A stretch of DNA of 64,000 nt from assembly GCA_021783695.1 (NCBI GenBank), contig JAJXTO010000002.1, forward strand, positions 1 to 64,000, in the 5' to 3' direction. Origin of the DNA: Pseudomonadota bacterium. Lineage in GTDB: Bacteria > Pseudomonadota > Gammaproteobacteria > Burkholderiales > Burkholderiaceae_C. Made by a program: the position numbers and the translations under genes. Below, one piece after another: positions 35,174 through 43,699 of the stretch; within the stretch, counting starts at the first letter, position 1, and each line of letters opens with the position of its first letter. The notes beneath the pieces were generated by a model that was not told the DNA's origin, ran no database searches, and worked only from the letters and a program-made list of their open reading frames with translations.

Positions 35174-35412
35174 AGAGGCATCACGCCTCATGGATCAATC
35201 TGACCCGATTTTAGGTTGGTGTATTCCCGGCGCGAATCCGGGCTTTCGCGTGTCAGAACGCACAGACCAGATTGATGGTGGTGAAGCTGTCCATATTGTG
35301 ACCGATCGGCTCCGCGTGTTGTGCAGCATGGTGTTCGAGAGTTTTAACGCGGTGCACCCGGTCACGCCTGCGCCCCCGCCTGCACCTTTTGCGCGAGCTG
35401 CGCAACAGACAC
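35174..35412. other. Intergenic stretch with no recognised feature
   Basis: About 240 bp between the repeat upstream of the response regulator and the 3' end of the SemiSWEET gene. A plus-strand open frame of 86 codons runs through it into the SemiSWEET gene, but it has no ribosome binding site and no recognisable fold. No tRNA or hairpin was found. Confidence 0.5.
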
Positions 35413-35688
35413 TCAGACCGAATGTTGCGTCCCGTAGCGCAGGCGCATGACGAGCACGGTCAGCGCCAGGACGAGGGTCACGGCATTGGCGCCCACAAGA
35501 GGCCAGCTGCGCTGGATCACGCCGTAGATCAGCCACAGGGCGATTCCCACGGTGAACAGGCTGTACATGCCCAGGGACACGCCGGACACGTCGCGGGTGC
35601 GCAGGGTCAGCCAGACCTGCGGCACAAAGGACACCGTGGTGAGGAACGCGGCGCCGTAGCCGATGAGGTCGGTGGGGTGAAAAGCCAT
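35413..35688 (-). CDS. SemiSWEET-type transporter
   Basis: 91 residues with three membrane helices: DLIGYGAAFLTTVSFVPQVW, SLGMYSLFTVGIALWLIYGV and NAVTLVLALTVLVM. The SFVPQVW motif carries the PQ-loop proline of the MtN3/SemiSWEET family, which dimerises to move sugars across the inner membrane. It is 33 bp downstream of dacB on the same strand. The substrate is not predictable. Confidence 0.9.
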   Translation of the reverse strand: MAFHPTDLIGYGAAFLTTVSFVPQVWLTLRTRDVSGVSLGMYSLFTVGIALWLIYGVIQRSWPLVGANAVTLVLALTVLVMRLRYGTQHSV

Positions 35689-35721
35689 GCGGGTCTTTCG
35701 AAAACAGGTGAGGCTGCGCGC

Positions 35722-37197
35722 TCAGGCCGTCTGCATGAAGCTGTTGACGAAGGCTTCGAGCGCAGGCCAGGCGCCACCGGCGCGCGGGTCGTTCACCAGG
35801 GCGGCGAAGGTGTAGCGCTGGCCGCTGCGCACCTGTGCATAACCGGCCAGCGACAGCACGCCGTCGAGGCTGCCGGTCTTGGCGTGGATGCGCCCAGCGG
35901 TGTCGGGATCGCGGAAGTGGCGACGCAGCGTGCCGTCTTCCCCGGCCAGCGGCAATGAGGAGACAAACTCGGGCATCACCGGACTGTTCCACGCCGAGCG
36001 CAGCAGCGCGTTGAGATCGGCCGCCGAGATGCGCGCACTGCGTGACAGACCACAGCCGTTGTCCAGCACCAACCCGGGCATGGGCAGGCCGTGGATCGTC
36101 AGCCACTGTTCCACGGCCTGCCCCGCCCCGGCCCAGGTGGCGCGCTGCGCGCCCGCCTGCAGCGCCAGCGTCAGGAACACCTGCTGCGCCATGACGTTGT
36201 TGCTGTATTTGTTGATGTCGCGCACCAGCACGGCCAGCGCAGGAGATTCCCAGACGGTCAGTTCGGAGGCACCCGCAGGCAGCGGCGCGGTGCGCACCTG
36301 CCCCTTCCAATCGATGCCGACCTGGGCGAACAGCGCGGCCAGAAGACGCTGCACATAGGCGTTGTCGCTCGCCTCGGGCGCGATGTTCCAGGTCTGCGGC
36401 CCGCAGGCGGCCGCAAAGCCCCCGGCGAAGCGCGGCGCAAACGGCTGTTTCCAGTCGGCGCGCAGTTTGTCCTTCCAGTTGCCGCAGGCCGCCGCAGTGA
36501 GTTTGGGCGCCTCGCGCAGATCGAAGCCCGCCAGCGGCGGCTCCACCGTGATACGCACCTGCTGCGCCGCGGCGTCGGGAACGAAGCCCAGGCGCAGCAC
36601 ACCGAAGTTGACGAGAAAGGGATCGGGCCCGACGTTGTAAGGCGCGGTGGCATCGCCATCGAAAGCGCCGGGGTCGTGCGGTGGCAGGTCAAAGGCCTGG
36701 CGGTCGATGAGCACGTCGCCGCGGATGCGGCGGATGCCCAGATCGCGCAGCCGCTGCGCAATGCTCCACAGGTTGTCGGCCATGAGATGCGGGTCGCCGC
36801 TGCCGACAAAGGCCAGATCGCCCTGCAGCACCCCGACGCGGATCGGCCCGGTGGCGTACACCGGCGTCTTCCACACATAGGCCGGGCCGAGAATACGCAG
36901 CGCGCTGTAGGTGGTCACCAGCTTGAGCACGGAGGCCGGATTCATCAGCGCGTTGCCGTTGACCATGAGTTGCGGCGCGGTGCTGTCGAGTGCCTGCAGC
37001 ACGAAGGCGCAGGACTGCGGCGGAATGCGCGCCGTCGCCAGCGCCTGCGTCACACTGGCGGGCAACACCGCAGCCCCGCCCAGTCCTGTCTGCTGCGCCC
37101 GCGCCAGCAGCGGAGCGCCGGTCAGGGCGAGGGCGGAGCTGAGAAACAGGCGGCGGCTGGGTAGCATGGCGAGGCGCGTTTTTGGTAATAGCGCCAT
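35722..37197 (-). CDS. dacB: D-alanyl-D-alanine carboxypeptidase/endopeptidase (PBP4 type)
   Basis: 491 residues, periplasmic low-molecular-mass class C penicillin-binding protein. Active-site motifs: SxxK in NPASVLKLVTTYSAL (about 87-90), SxN in NKYSNNVMAQ (about 333), and KTG in HAKTGSLDGVLS (about 438). The long insert between the first two motifs is typical of PBP4. The signal peptide SRRLFLSSALALTGAPLLARA looks Tat-like. The start may be ATG 37197 or, ten codons later, 37167; no ribosome binding site decides. Divergent from pyrF. Confidence 0.94.
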   Translation of the reverse strand: MALLPKTRLAMLPSRRLFLSSALALTGAPLLARAQQTGLGGAAVLPASVTQALATARIPPQSCAFVLQALDSTAPQLMVNGNALMNPASVLKLVTTYSALRILGPAYVWKTPVYATGPIRVGVLQGDLAFVGSGDPHLMADNLWSIAQRLRDLGIRRIRGDVLIDRQAFDLPPHDPGAFDGDATAPYNVGPDPFLVNFGVLRLGFVPDAAAQQVRITVEPPLAGFDLREAPKLTAAACGNWKDKLRADWKQPFAPRFAGGFAAACGPQTWNIAPEASDNAYVQRLLAALFAQVGIDWKGQVRTAPLPAGASELTVWESPALAVLVRDINKYSNNVMAQQVFLTLALQAGAQRATWAGAGQAVEQWLTIHGLPMPGLVLDNGCGLSRSARISAADLNALLRSAWNSPVMPEFVSSLPLAGEDGTLRRHFRDPDTAGRIHAKTGSLDGVLSLAGYAQVRSGQRYTFAALVNDPRAGGAWPALEAFVNSFMQTA

Positions 37198-37217
37198 GGT
37201 AGATGCGCGGCCGTCAT

Positions 37218-37251
37218 GTCAGTTCCGCACGGCTGTTCCCAAGGAACTGAC
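37218..37251. promoter_or_regulatory. 9-bp perfect inverted repeat in the dacB-pyrF divergent region
   Basis: GTCAGTTCC (37218-37226) and GGAACTGAC (37243-37251) are exact complements separated by 16 bp. A second perfect repeat, GACGCGC / GCGCGTC (37266-37282), follows. They could be operators, or hairpins of a dispersed palindromic unit. No matching sites were seen elsewhere in the window. Confidence 0.45.
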
Positions 37252-37317
37252 ACCCCATCGGGGGAGACGCGCGCAGCGCGTCAGGGGCAGTTTCAGCTTC
37301 GCGTCAATCCCCCTTCC

Positions 37318-37323
37318 TACAAT
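37318..37323 (+). promoter_or_regulatory. -10 box of pyrF
   Basis: TACAAT (5 of 6 to consensus) in the context CCCTTCCTACAAT, 10 nt before ATG 37334. The same CCCTTCCTACAAT string is found before tldD. It would start transcription at about 37330, leaving a leader of only a few bases. It also covers the alternative ATG at 37322, which is therefore rejected as start. Confidence 0.6.
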
Positions 37324-37333
37324 GCAGCGCATC

Positions 37334-38209
37334 ATGACGTCCCGCCCCGATTTCATCCACCAGTGGCAAGAAGCCGCCGAGAACAACAACTCGGCGCTTT
37401 GCGTCGGCCTCGACCCGGAGCCCTCGCGCTTTCCCGCGCCGTGGACCAACGACCCGCTGCGGCTGTTCGACTTCTGCGCCGCCATCGTCGACGCCACGGC
37501 TGATCTGGTCTGCGCCTACAAGCCGCAGATCGCCTACTTCGCCGCACTGGGCGCGGAAGACCAGCTCGAACGCCTCATCGCCCACATCCGCAAGGCCGCG
37601 CCGAGCGTGCCCGTCATCCTCGACGCCAAGCGCGGCGACATCGGCGCCACCGCGGAGCAATACGCCCGCGAAGCCTTCGTACGCTTCAATGCCGACGCGC
37701 TGACCCTGTCGCCCTACATGGGCTTCGATTCGGTGGAGCCTTATCTGCGCTACCCCGAGCGCGGCCTGTTCGTGTTGTGCCGCACCTCCAACCCCGGCGG
37801 CGCGGATCTGCAGACCCTGCCCATCGCCAACCCCACGGCCAACCCTTCGGCCCACCTCGGCGACGAACTGCTGTTCGAGCGCGTGGCACGGCTGGCCACG
37901 CTGGACTGGAACCGCCACGGCCAGAACGGGTTGGTGGCCGGCGCCACCAACCCGGCGGACATCGAGCGCATCCGCGCCGTCGCGCCGCAAGTGCCGCTGC
38001 TCATCCCCGGCATTGGCGCGCAGGGCGGCGATCTCGCGGCCACCGTGCGCGCAGCGCGCGGCAACTTCCTGATCAACGCCTCGCGCAGCGTGCTCTATGC
38101 CAGCAACGGGCGCGATTTTGTCGATGCCGCCCGGCGCGAAGCCCGCCGCCTGCGCGACGCCATCAACCAGGAATCCCACGCGGCCGCCCACGCCCACCCT
38201 GCCCCATGA
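37334..38209 (+). CDS. pyrF: Orotidine 5'-phosphate decarboxylase (type 2)
   Basis: Final step of UMP synthesis. 291 residues, the longer type 2 form. Motifs: [14 protein letters not shown] near the N-terminus, the catalytic [17 protein letters not shown] (about 92-108), [14 protein letters not shown] and [10 protein letters not shown]. The ATG at 37334 is preferred (see the -10 box). The stop overlaps moaC's start by 4 bases (ATGA), so pyrF and moaC are translationally coupled. Confidence 0.96.
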   Translation: MTSRPDFIHQWQEAAENNNSALCVGLDPEPSRFPAPWTNDPLRLFDFCAAIVDATADLVCAYKPQIAYFAALGAEDQLERLIAHIRKAAPSVPVILDAKRGDIGATAEQYAREAFVRFNADALTLSPYMGFDSVEPYLRYPERGLFVLCRTSNPGGADLQTLPIANPTANPSAHLGDELLFERVARLATLDWNRHGQNGLVAGATNPADIERIRAVAPQVPLLIPGIGAQGGDLAATVRAARGNFLINASRSVLYASNGRDFVDAARREARRLRDAINQESHAAAHAHPAP

Positions 38210-38703
38210 GTTCCTCCGCCCCCGCAGCCAACCTCACCCACTTCGACGCCGCCGGCCAGGCTCACATGGTCGATGTCGGCGCCAAAGACGAAACTCACCG
38301 CGTGGCCGTGGCCACCGGCTGCATCCGCATGCAGCCCGCCACTTTCGCCCTGGTGCAAGGCGGCAGCGCGAAGAAGGGCGACGTCATCGGCATCGCCCGC
38401 GTGGCCGCCATCATGGCCAGCAAGCGCACTGCCGACCTCATTCCCCTGTGCCACCCCATCGCCCTCAACCGCGTGGCGGTGGACTTCACGCTGCACGAGG
38501 CCGACAGCAGCATCCACTGCACCGTCACCGCCGAAACCCGCGGCCGCACCGGCGTGGAAATGGAAGCGCTCACCGCAGTGCAGGTAGGGCTGCTGACCAT
38601 CTACGACATGTGCAAGGCGGTGGACCGCGGCATGACCATCGACGGCGTGCGCCTGCTGGAAAAGCACGGCGGCAAATCGGGCGACTGGGTGGCCACGTCC
38701 TGA
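38206..38703 (+). CDS. moaC: Cyclic pyranopterin monophosphate synthase
   Basis: Second half of the first step of molybdopterin synthesis, making cyclic pyranopterin monophosphate. 165 residues. Motifs: [47 protein letters not shown] and the C-terminal [10 protein letters not shown]. The same pterin precursor is needed by the tungsten AOR at 22103. moaA is not in the window. Confidence 0.97.
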   Translation: MSSSAPAANLTHFDAAGQAHMVDVGAKDETHRVAVATGCIRMQPATFALVQGGSAKKGDVIGIARVAAIMASKRTADLIPLCHPIALNRVAVDFTLHEADSSIHCTVTAETRGRTGVEMEALTAVQVGLLTIYDMCKAVDRGMTIDGVRLLEKHGGKSGDWVATS

Positions 38704-38751
38704 CCCGGACACCGCAATTGCGCCCCGCGCGCAGGGACTTGCCGCCCTTCC

Positions 38752-38757
38752 TACAAT
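38752..38757 (+). promoter_or_regulatory. -10 box of tldD, probable leaderless start
   Basis: TACAAT ends 7 nt before ATG 38765, so the expected transcription start falls on or next to the A of the start codon. No Shine-Dalgarno sequence is present. The preceding CCCTTCC is shared with pyrF. No -35 hexamer is convincing. Confidence 0.6.
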
Positions 38758-38764
38758 CCGTCGC

Positions 38765-40228
38765 ATGAACATGATGACCGAACCCGCGCTGCTGCGCATG
38801 GACGAGGCGCGCCGCGTCTTGCTCGACCCCTATCAGATCGACGAATCTGCCCTGCAGCGTACGCTGGGCAAGGTCTTCGAGCACCGGCTCGACTTCGCCG
38901 ACATCTACCTGCAATACACCCGTTCCGAGGGCTGGAGCCTGGAAGAAGGGATGGTCAAGTCGGGCAGCTTCGACATCGAACAGGGCTTCGGCATCCGCGC
39001 GGTGCAGGGCGAGAAAACCGCCTTTGCCTATTCCGACGACATTTCCGAGCTGGCGCTGCTCGAAGCCGCCGATACGGTGCGCAGCATTGCCCGCGCCGGC
39101 AAGGGCAGCGCCAAGGTGCCAACCGAGACCCGGCGCAGCGCGGCGCGCGTGCTGTACGGCGCGACCGATCCGCTGAGCGCGCTCGATTCCAACGCCAAGG
39201 TGGCGCTGCTGCAAAAGGTGGACCGTCTGGCGCGTGCCAAAGATCCGCGCGTGGTGCAGGTCATGGCCAGCCTGGGCGGCGAGCACGATGTGATGCTGGT
39301 GCTGCGCTCCGACGGCCTGCTGGCCGCTGACGTGCGTCCGCTGGTGCGGCTCAGTGTGAACGTCATCGTCGAGCAGAACGGGCGGCGCGAGTCCGGCACG
39401 TCAGGCGGCGGCGGGCGCTACAGCCTGGGCTACTTCGACGATGCGCTGATCGCGCAGTACGTCGATGAGGCGGTGAACACCGCACTGGTCAATCTCGACT
39501 CCCGCCCGGCGCCTGCTGGCGAAATGAGCGTGGTGCTCGGCCCTGGCTGGCCCGGCGTGCTGCTGCACGAGGCCGTGGGCCATGGCCTGGAAGGCGACTT
39601 CAACCGCAAGGGATCGAGCGCCTTCTCCGGCCGCATGGGCCAGCGCGTGGCCGCCCGCGGCGTGACCGTGCTCGATGACGGCACCCTGCCCGACAGGCGC
39701 GGCTCGCTCAACGTGGACGACGAGGGCAACCCGACGCAGCGCAACGTGCTCATCGAGGACGGCATTCTGGTCGGCTACATGCAGGACATGCTCAACGCCC
39801 GGCTGATGGGCCGCGCCCCCACCGGCAACGGCCGGCGCGAGAGCTATGCCCACGTCCCCATGCCGCGCATGACCAACACCTACATGCTCGCGGGCGACCG
39901 CGATCCGGCGGAAATCCTCGCCAGCATCGACCGCGGGCTTTACGCCGTGAACTTCGGCGGCGGTCAGGTGGACATCACCAGCGGCAAGTTCGTGTTCTCC
40001 GCCAGCGAAGCCTGGTGGGTGGAAAAGGGCAAGCCGCTCTATCCGGTGAAGGGCGCCTCGCTCATCGGCAACGGCCCCGACGCCCTCACCCGCGTCAGCA
40101 TGATCGGCAACGATCTGCGCCTGGACAGCGGCGTGGGCACCTGCGGCAAGGAAGGCCAGAGCGTGCCCGTCGGCGTGGGCCAACCGACCCTGCGCATCGA
40201 CGGCGTGACCGTGGGCGGAACGGGCTGA
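38765..40228 (+). CDS. tldD: Metalloprotease TldD
   Basis: 487 residues. With TldE (PmbA) it forms a zinc heterodimeric peptidase that trims unfolded peptides and matures microcin B17 and CcdA in E. coli. The zinc motif [16 protein letters not shown] is at about residue 267. Other family blocks are [49 protein letters not shown] and the C-terminal [21 protein letters not shown]. pmbA is not in the window. A strong terminator follows. Confidence 0.96.
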   Translation: MNMMTEPALLRMDEARRVLLDPYQIDESALQRTLGKVFEHRLDFADIYLQYTRSEGWSLEEGMVKSGSFDIEQGFGIRAVQGEKTAFAYSDDISELALLEAADTVRSIARAGKGSAKVPTETRRSAARVLYGATDPLSALDSNAKVALLQKVDRLARAKDPRVVQVMASLGGEHDVMLVLRSDGLLAADVRPLVRLSVNVIVEQNGRRESGTSGGGGRYSLGYFDDALIAQYVDEAVNTALVNLDSRPAPAGEMSVVLGPGWPGVLLHEAVGHGLEGDFNRKGSSAFSGRMGQRVAARGVTVLDDGTLPDRRGSLNVDDEGNPTQRNVLIEDGILVGYMQDMLNARLMGRAPTGNGRRESYAHVPMPRMTNTYMLAGDRDPAEILASIDRGLYAVNFGGGQVDITSGKFVFSASEAWWVEKGKPLYPVKGASLIGNGPDALTRVSMIGNDLRLDSGVGTCGKEGQSVPVGVGQPTLRIDGVTVGGTG

Positions 40229-40255
40229 GCGCGGCCGCGCACTCATCCAGCCTGA

Positions 40256-40297
40256 CAGCCGGATCGCAGCGATGCGTTCCGGCTGTTGCATTTTTTA
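40256..40297 (+). terminator. Intrinsic terminator after tldD
   Basis: CAGCCGGA / TCCGGCTG outer stem, further pairing CGCA / TGCG inside, GCGA loop, then TTGCATTTTTT. The stem plus T-rich tail is a good rho-independent terminator for the plus strand. Confidence 0.85.
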
Positions 40298-40420
40298 CCT
40301 CCGGTGACATCGGTGAAATGTGCTTTACGGTGCAGGATCGAACCGCGCCCGCCGGGTACAGTGCGCGCAAGCCGAATCCGGTTTCGGCCCCCTCCCAAAT
40401 GACTGAACAAGGACACCTCC

Positions 40421-40864
40421 ATGAAAACCACCTTCCTGCTCGCCGCGGCCCTGAGCTGTGCTGTGCTCGCCTTCCCCGCCGTCGCCTCGGCCAATCTGCT
40501 GAAAAATCACGACGCCAAGGTGCAGTGTGAAAAGCAGGCCAAGGAGCAAAGCCTCAAAGGCAAGGACCGCACCGAGTTCCTCAAAGCCTGCGTGAGCAAG
40601 GCCGAGGCCGCTGCACCCGCCGCTGCGCCTGCCACCAAGGAAACCAGGAAAGAAACCAAAAAAGAAGAAGCCCAACAGGGCTCATCTGGCTCGGGCATGG
40701 CCGCCGGTGGCGGCGCCGGCAAGGTATGGGTGAATGCGTCCACCAAGGTCTACCACTGCCCGGGCGACAAGTACTACGGCAAGACCAAACACGGCGAATA
40801 CATGACGGAATCGGCAGCCAAGGCAGCGGGCGACCATCCGGCGCATGGCAAGACCTGCAACTGA
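40421..40864 (+). CDS. PsiF-repeat-like periplasmic protein
   Basis: 147 residues with a signal peptide ([20 protein letters not shown]). One PsiF-type repeat is present ([25 protein letters not shown]), then a Lys/Glu/Ala linker and a C-terminal domain ([22 protein letters not shown] and [13 protein letters not shown]) that occurs in many small secreted proteobacterial proteins. Two conserved cysteines there may pair. Function unknown. It is a stand-alone gene after the tldD terminator. Confidence 0.8.
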   Translation: MKTTFLLAAALSCAVLAFPAVASANLLKNHDAKVQCEKQAKEQSLKGKDRTEFLKACVSKAEAAAPAAAPATKETRKETKKEEAQQGSSGSGMAAGGGAGKVWVNASTKVYHCPGDKYYGKTKHGEYMTESAAKAAGDHPAHGKTCN

Positions 40865-40977
40865 CACAGGATTGGGCGCCCCAGAGGCGGCTCTAGGTTC
40901 CTTCATATTGACCCGCCTTAAGATGCGGACATTCTGACCTGACTTCCATCGCGACGTTTGTTGCGGTGCTGCGCACC

Positions 40978-41511
40978 ATGTCCACGCTCGCCCTGCCCAC
41001 GGCACGCTATCACCCCGTTTCCCGGCTGCTGCACTGGGCGGTCGTCGCGCTCATTGTGCTGGAGTATCCGTTGGCCTGGCTGATGACCGATCACCGCGGC
41101 GCGCCAGAGGCGGCGTTGTCGGCCTGGCATATCGGCGTGGGCACTGCGGTGCTGAGTCTCATCGTGCTGCGTCTGGTGTGGCGGCTGGTCAAAACCCCGC
41201 CGTCCCACCCGCCCATGCCCGCTTGGCAGGAGCGCGCTGCGCAGGTCACGCATGGGTTGCTCTATGCCGGATTTCTCGGCCTTCCCCTGCTTGGCTGGGT
41301 TGCCGCCTCGGCGCGTGACTGGCCGGTGCATTGGGTCGGCCTGCTTGCACTTCCGGCGCTGCTTGCGGCCAATGTCGGCTGGGCAGAACTGCTGGGCGAA
41401 TTGCACCAGGTGCTCGCCCTGGGGCTGCTCGGGCTGATCGGGCTGCATGTCGCCGCGGCGCTGTATCACGCGTTCATCCTGCGAGACGGCGGCTTGCGGC
41501 GGATGCTGTGA
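40978..41511 (+). CDS. Cytochrome b561 family protein
   Basis: 177 residues, four membrane helices with histidines for two haems b: RYHPVSRLLHWAVVALI, SAWHIGVGTAVLSLIVLRL, AQVTHGLLYAGFLGLPLLGW and ELHQVLALGLLGLIGLHVAAALYH. Bacterial members oxidise quinol or act as superoxide oxidase; which applies here is open. ATG 40978 is chosen; a GTG at 40966 is in frame. The stop is 5 bp before copy 2 of the 162-bp repeat, and the downstream ppk2 gene is convergent. Confidence 0.92.
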   Translation: MSTLALPTARYHPVSRLLHWAVVALIVLEYPLAWLMTDHRGAPEAALSAWHIGVGTAVLSLIVLRLVWRLVKTPPSHPPMPAWQERAAQVTHGLLYAGFLGLPLLGWVAASARDWPVHWVGLLALPALLAANVGWAELLGELHQVLALGLLGLIGLHVAAALYHAFILRDGGLRRML

Positions 41512-41516
41512 CATCC

Positions 41517-41678
41517 AGTGCAGTGGTGCATGCTTGATGGAACAAATAAAAAGGATGGATTTGGCGTCAGGGCAAGGCGCAAACCACAGCGATACCCGAA
41601 GGTATCGCGCGGATTTGCAACGCAGTCATGGCGCCAAAGACGCGTTTTTATGTACCAGATCGCGTGCAACACTGCACT
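41517..41678 (-). repeat. 162-bp palindromic MITE-like element, copy 2
   Basis: Reverse complement of copy 1 (8691-8852), about 94% identical and the same length. Terminal repeats are AGTGCAGTGGTGCA-type. The apex is a perfect GCGATACC / GGTATCGC stem closed by TTCG on the minus strand, exactly at the element centre. On the strand of the adjacent ppk2 gene the apex reads C(UUCG)G, the exceptionally stable tetraloop, as in copy 1. It sits 4 bp after the ppk2 stop and 5 bp after the cytochrome b561 stop, filling the space between convergent genes. Confidence 0.85.
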
Positions 41679-41682
41679 TGGC

Positions 41683-42504
41683 TCAAACCACCTTCAGTCT
41701 GACCAGCTCCGGCTTGGGCTCGGGCGCCTTGGCCTTGAGGTTTTTCAGTGCGTCCAGCACCAGGCGCGCGACGAGCAGATTGCGCGTTGGCTTGCGGTCT
41801 GCCGGCACCACATACCACGGCGCCTGCGCGGTGGACGTCGCTTCCAGCGCCTGACTGTAGGCGGACTGGTAGGCGCCCCAGTACTGACGCTCCTGCAGAT
41901 CGGACGGATCGAACTTCCAGTTTTTCAGCGGGTTGTCGATACGCTCCTGCAGGCGCTCGCGCTGCTCCTCAAAGCTCAGGTGCAGAAAGCATTTGACGAT
42001 GGCCGTGCCGGATTCGGTGAGCATCTTCTCGAAGTCGGCGATCTGCCGCAGAAAGCGCTTCATTTCGCCATTCCTGATCTCGCCGTGCACCCGGCGGATG
42101 ACCGGCTCTTCGTAGTGGCTGCGGTTGAATACGCCGATGCAGCCCAGCGGCGGCACCTGGGCATGGACCCGCCAGAGGTAGTCGTGATGGCGTTCCTGCG
42201 GCGTGGGCACGCTGAATGACGCGGCACGAATGCCCAGCGGGTTCACCCCGGTGAAAACCGCCTTGGTGGTGCTGTCCTTGCCCGCCGAATCCATGCCTTG
42301 CAACACCACCAGCAAGGCCTGCTCGCGGCGGGTGAACAGCAGATCCTGGATGTCACCGATCTGCGCGCGCAGCATCGCCAGTTCGTCCTCCATGGCGCCC
42401 CTGGATGGATCGCCGGGCAGGTCGAGCTGGGTCGGGCGGTCTTTCAGGTCGAACGCCTTGCCCGGCTCCACCAGCAGACTGCGGACGTCGCTCAGTGTTG
42501 ACAT
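41683..42504 (-). CDS. Polyphosphate kinase 2 family protein, second paralogue
   Basis: 273 residues, shorter and quite different from the PPK2 at 7484. Walker A is VLQGMDSAGKDSTTKAVF (about 66-83), Walker B-like is GVFNRSHYEEPVI, and the lid is SFEEQRERLQERID. The NRSHYEEP pattern points to the class III type, which phosphorylates AMP and ADP with polyphosphate. The N-terminal half lacks the basic extension. It is followed by the 162-bp repeat, as the first ppk2 is. Confidence 0.93.
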   Translation of the reverse strand: MSTLSDVRSLLVEPGKAFDLKDRPTQLDLPGDPSRGAMEDELAMLRAQIGDIQDLLFTRREQALLVVLQGMDSAGKDSTTKAVFTGVNPLGIRAASFSVPTPQERHHDYLWRVHAQVPPLGCIGVFNRSHYEEPVIRRVHGEIRNGEMKRFLRQIADFEKMLTESGTAIVKCFLHLSFEEQRERLQERIDNPLKNWKFDPSDLQERQYWGAYQSAYSQALEATSTAQAPWYVVPADRKPTRNLLVARLVLDALKNLKAKAPEPKPELVRLKVV

Positions 42505-42514
42505 CGCCCAGTCC

Positions 42515-42952
42515 TCAACCCCGCACACCTTTGGCGAGCGACTCGCCTTGCGCTGCGGCGCGCGTCCACCAATGGCGTGCCTTGTCCACGTCCTGCACCT
42601 GACCCAGACCCAGACCCAGACCATTCATCGCACGCGTGAACCCGCCTTGTGCGGCCTGCTGCCAAGGTGCAAGCGCTTGAGTGTCGTCCTTTGCCACGCC
42701 GTGGCGGTGCACGCAGAGCCAGCCGAGGTTGTATCTGGCACCGGCCGATCCTTGGTTCGCGGCCTTGCGATACCAGCGCGCTGCATGCGCGCAGTCCCTG
42801 CGGTCGTGAGAGTGCGCACCCAGCCATTCCTGCGCGGCGGCGTCATCCGCATGCGCCAGCGCGTCGAGCGGATGCTGGTTCTCATCGAAATCGAGGTGTG
42901 GCGGCTCGGTCCGGGCACCGATTTCAAGGTGGGGGGGATGTGTGTTGCTCAT
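42515..42952 (-). CDS. Sel1-repeat protein
   Basis: 145 residues, cytoplasmic, no signal. The C-terminal two thirds form two Sel1-type alpha/alpha repeats (AARWYRKAANQGSAGARYNLGW and ALAPWQQAAQGGFTRAMNGLG) plus a partial third (KARHWWTRAAAQGE). It is a probable protein-protein adaptor. It ends 11 bp before ppk2 on the same strand, so it may be co-transcribed with the polyphosphate kinase. The upstream region is shared with the divergent lemA gene. Confidence 0.82.
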   Translation of the reverse strand: MSNTHPPHLEIGARTEPPHLDFDENQHPLDALAHADDAAAQEWLGAHSHDRRDCAHAARWYRKAANQGSAGARYNLGWLCVHRHGVAKDDTQALAPWQQAAQGGFTRAMNGLGLGLGQVQDVDKARHWWTRAAAQGESLAKGVRG

Positions 42953-43072
42953 CTGTACAACGGGTTTCGGCAAGGCCGCAGCATACCCCTCCTCGCGCCC
43001 GTCCAAAACAATCAAACGGTATGCTGTGCCAGTGCATTTCATCTTGTTTCAATTCCACTCGGAGACTGTTCC

Positions 43073-43693
43073 ATGCGCCGCTGGTTATCCCTCGTGCTGC
43101 TTTCCGTCGCCCTGCTCAGTCTGAGCGGCTGCGGCTACAACGCCCTGCAATCGTCCGACGAGCAGATCAAGGCGAGCTGGGCCGAAGTGCTCAACCAATA
43201 CCAGCGCCGCGCCGATCTGGTGCCCAATCTGGTCAACGTGGTCAAGGGCTATGCCGCGCACGAAAAGGATGTGTTCGTGCAGGTGACCGAGGCGCGCGCC
43301 AAGGTCGGCCAGATCCAGGCCACCCCCGAACTGATCAACGATCCGGCCGCCTTCGCCAAATTCCAGGAAGCGCAGGCGCAGATGACCAGCGCGCTGTCGC
43401 GCCTGATCGCCGTGTCCGAGAATTACCCGCAGCTCAAGGCGGACGGCGTGTTCCGCGATCTGCAGGCCCAGCTCGAAGGCACCGAAAACCGCATCACCGT
43501 GGCGCGCATGCGCTACATCGAGGCCGTGCAGAACTACAACAATCTGGTGCGGCAGTTCCCCAGCAACCTCACGGCCATGGTCATCGGCATGAAGGTCAAG
43601 CCCAATTTCACGGTGGAGAACGAAAAGGCGATTTCAGTGGCGCCCAAGGTGGACTTTGGCGGTGCCGCCCCCGCCCCCGCCGCATCGAAGTAA
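43073..43693 (+). CDS. lemA: LemA family protein
   Basis: 206 residues with an N-terminal lipoprotein-like hydrophobic segment (LVLLSVALLSLSGC). The LemA four-helix core is recognised by QIKASWAEVLNQYQRRADLVPNLVNVVKGYA, AEHEK-like AAHEKDVF, LSRLIAVSENYPQLKA and NYNNLVRQFPSN. The role is unknown but LemA is almost always beside TPM-domain proteins, as here. GGAG precedes the ATG. Confidence 0.95.
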   Translation: MRRWLSLVLLSVALLSLSGCGYNALQSSDEQIKASWAEVLNQYQRRADLVPNLVNVVKGYAAHEKDVFVQVTEARAKVGQIQATPELINDPAAFAKFQEAQAQMTSALSRLIAVSENYPQLKADGVFRDLQAQLEGTENRITVARMRYIEAVQNYNNLVRQFPSNLTAMVIGMKVKPNFTVENEKAISVAPKVDFGGAAPAPAASK

Positions 43694-43699
43694 GACCGC

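Noticed and set aside
35190-35450. 86-codon open frame between the response regulator and SemiSWEET genes
   Set aside because: No ribosome binding site, no fold, overlaps the SemiSWEET 3' end.
37322-37333. Upstream ATG as pyrF start
   Set aside because: It falls inside the TACAAT -10 box; the start at 37334 is more consistent.
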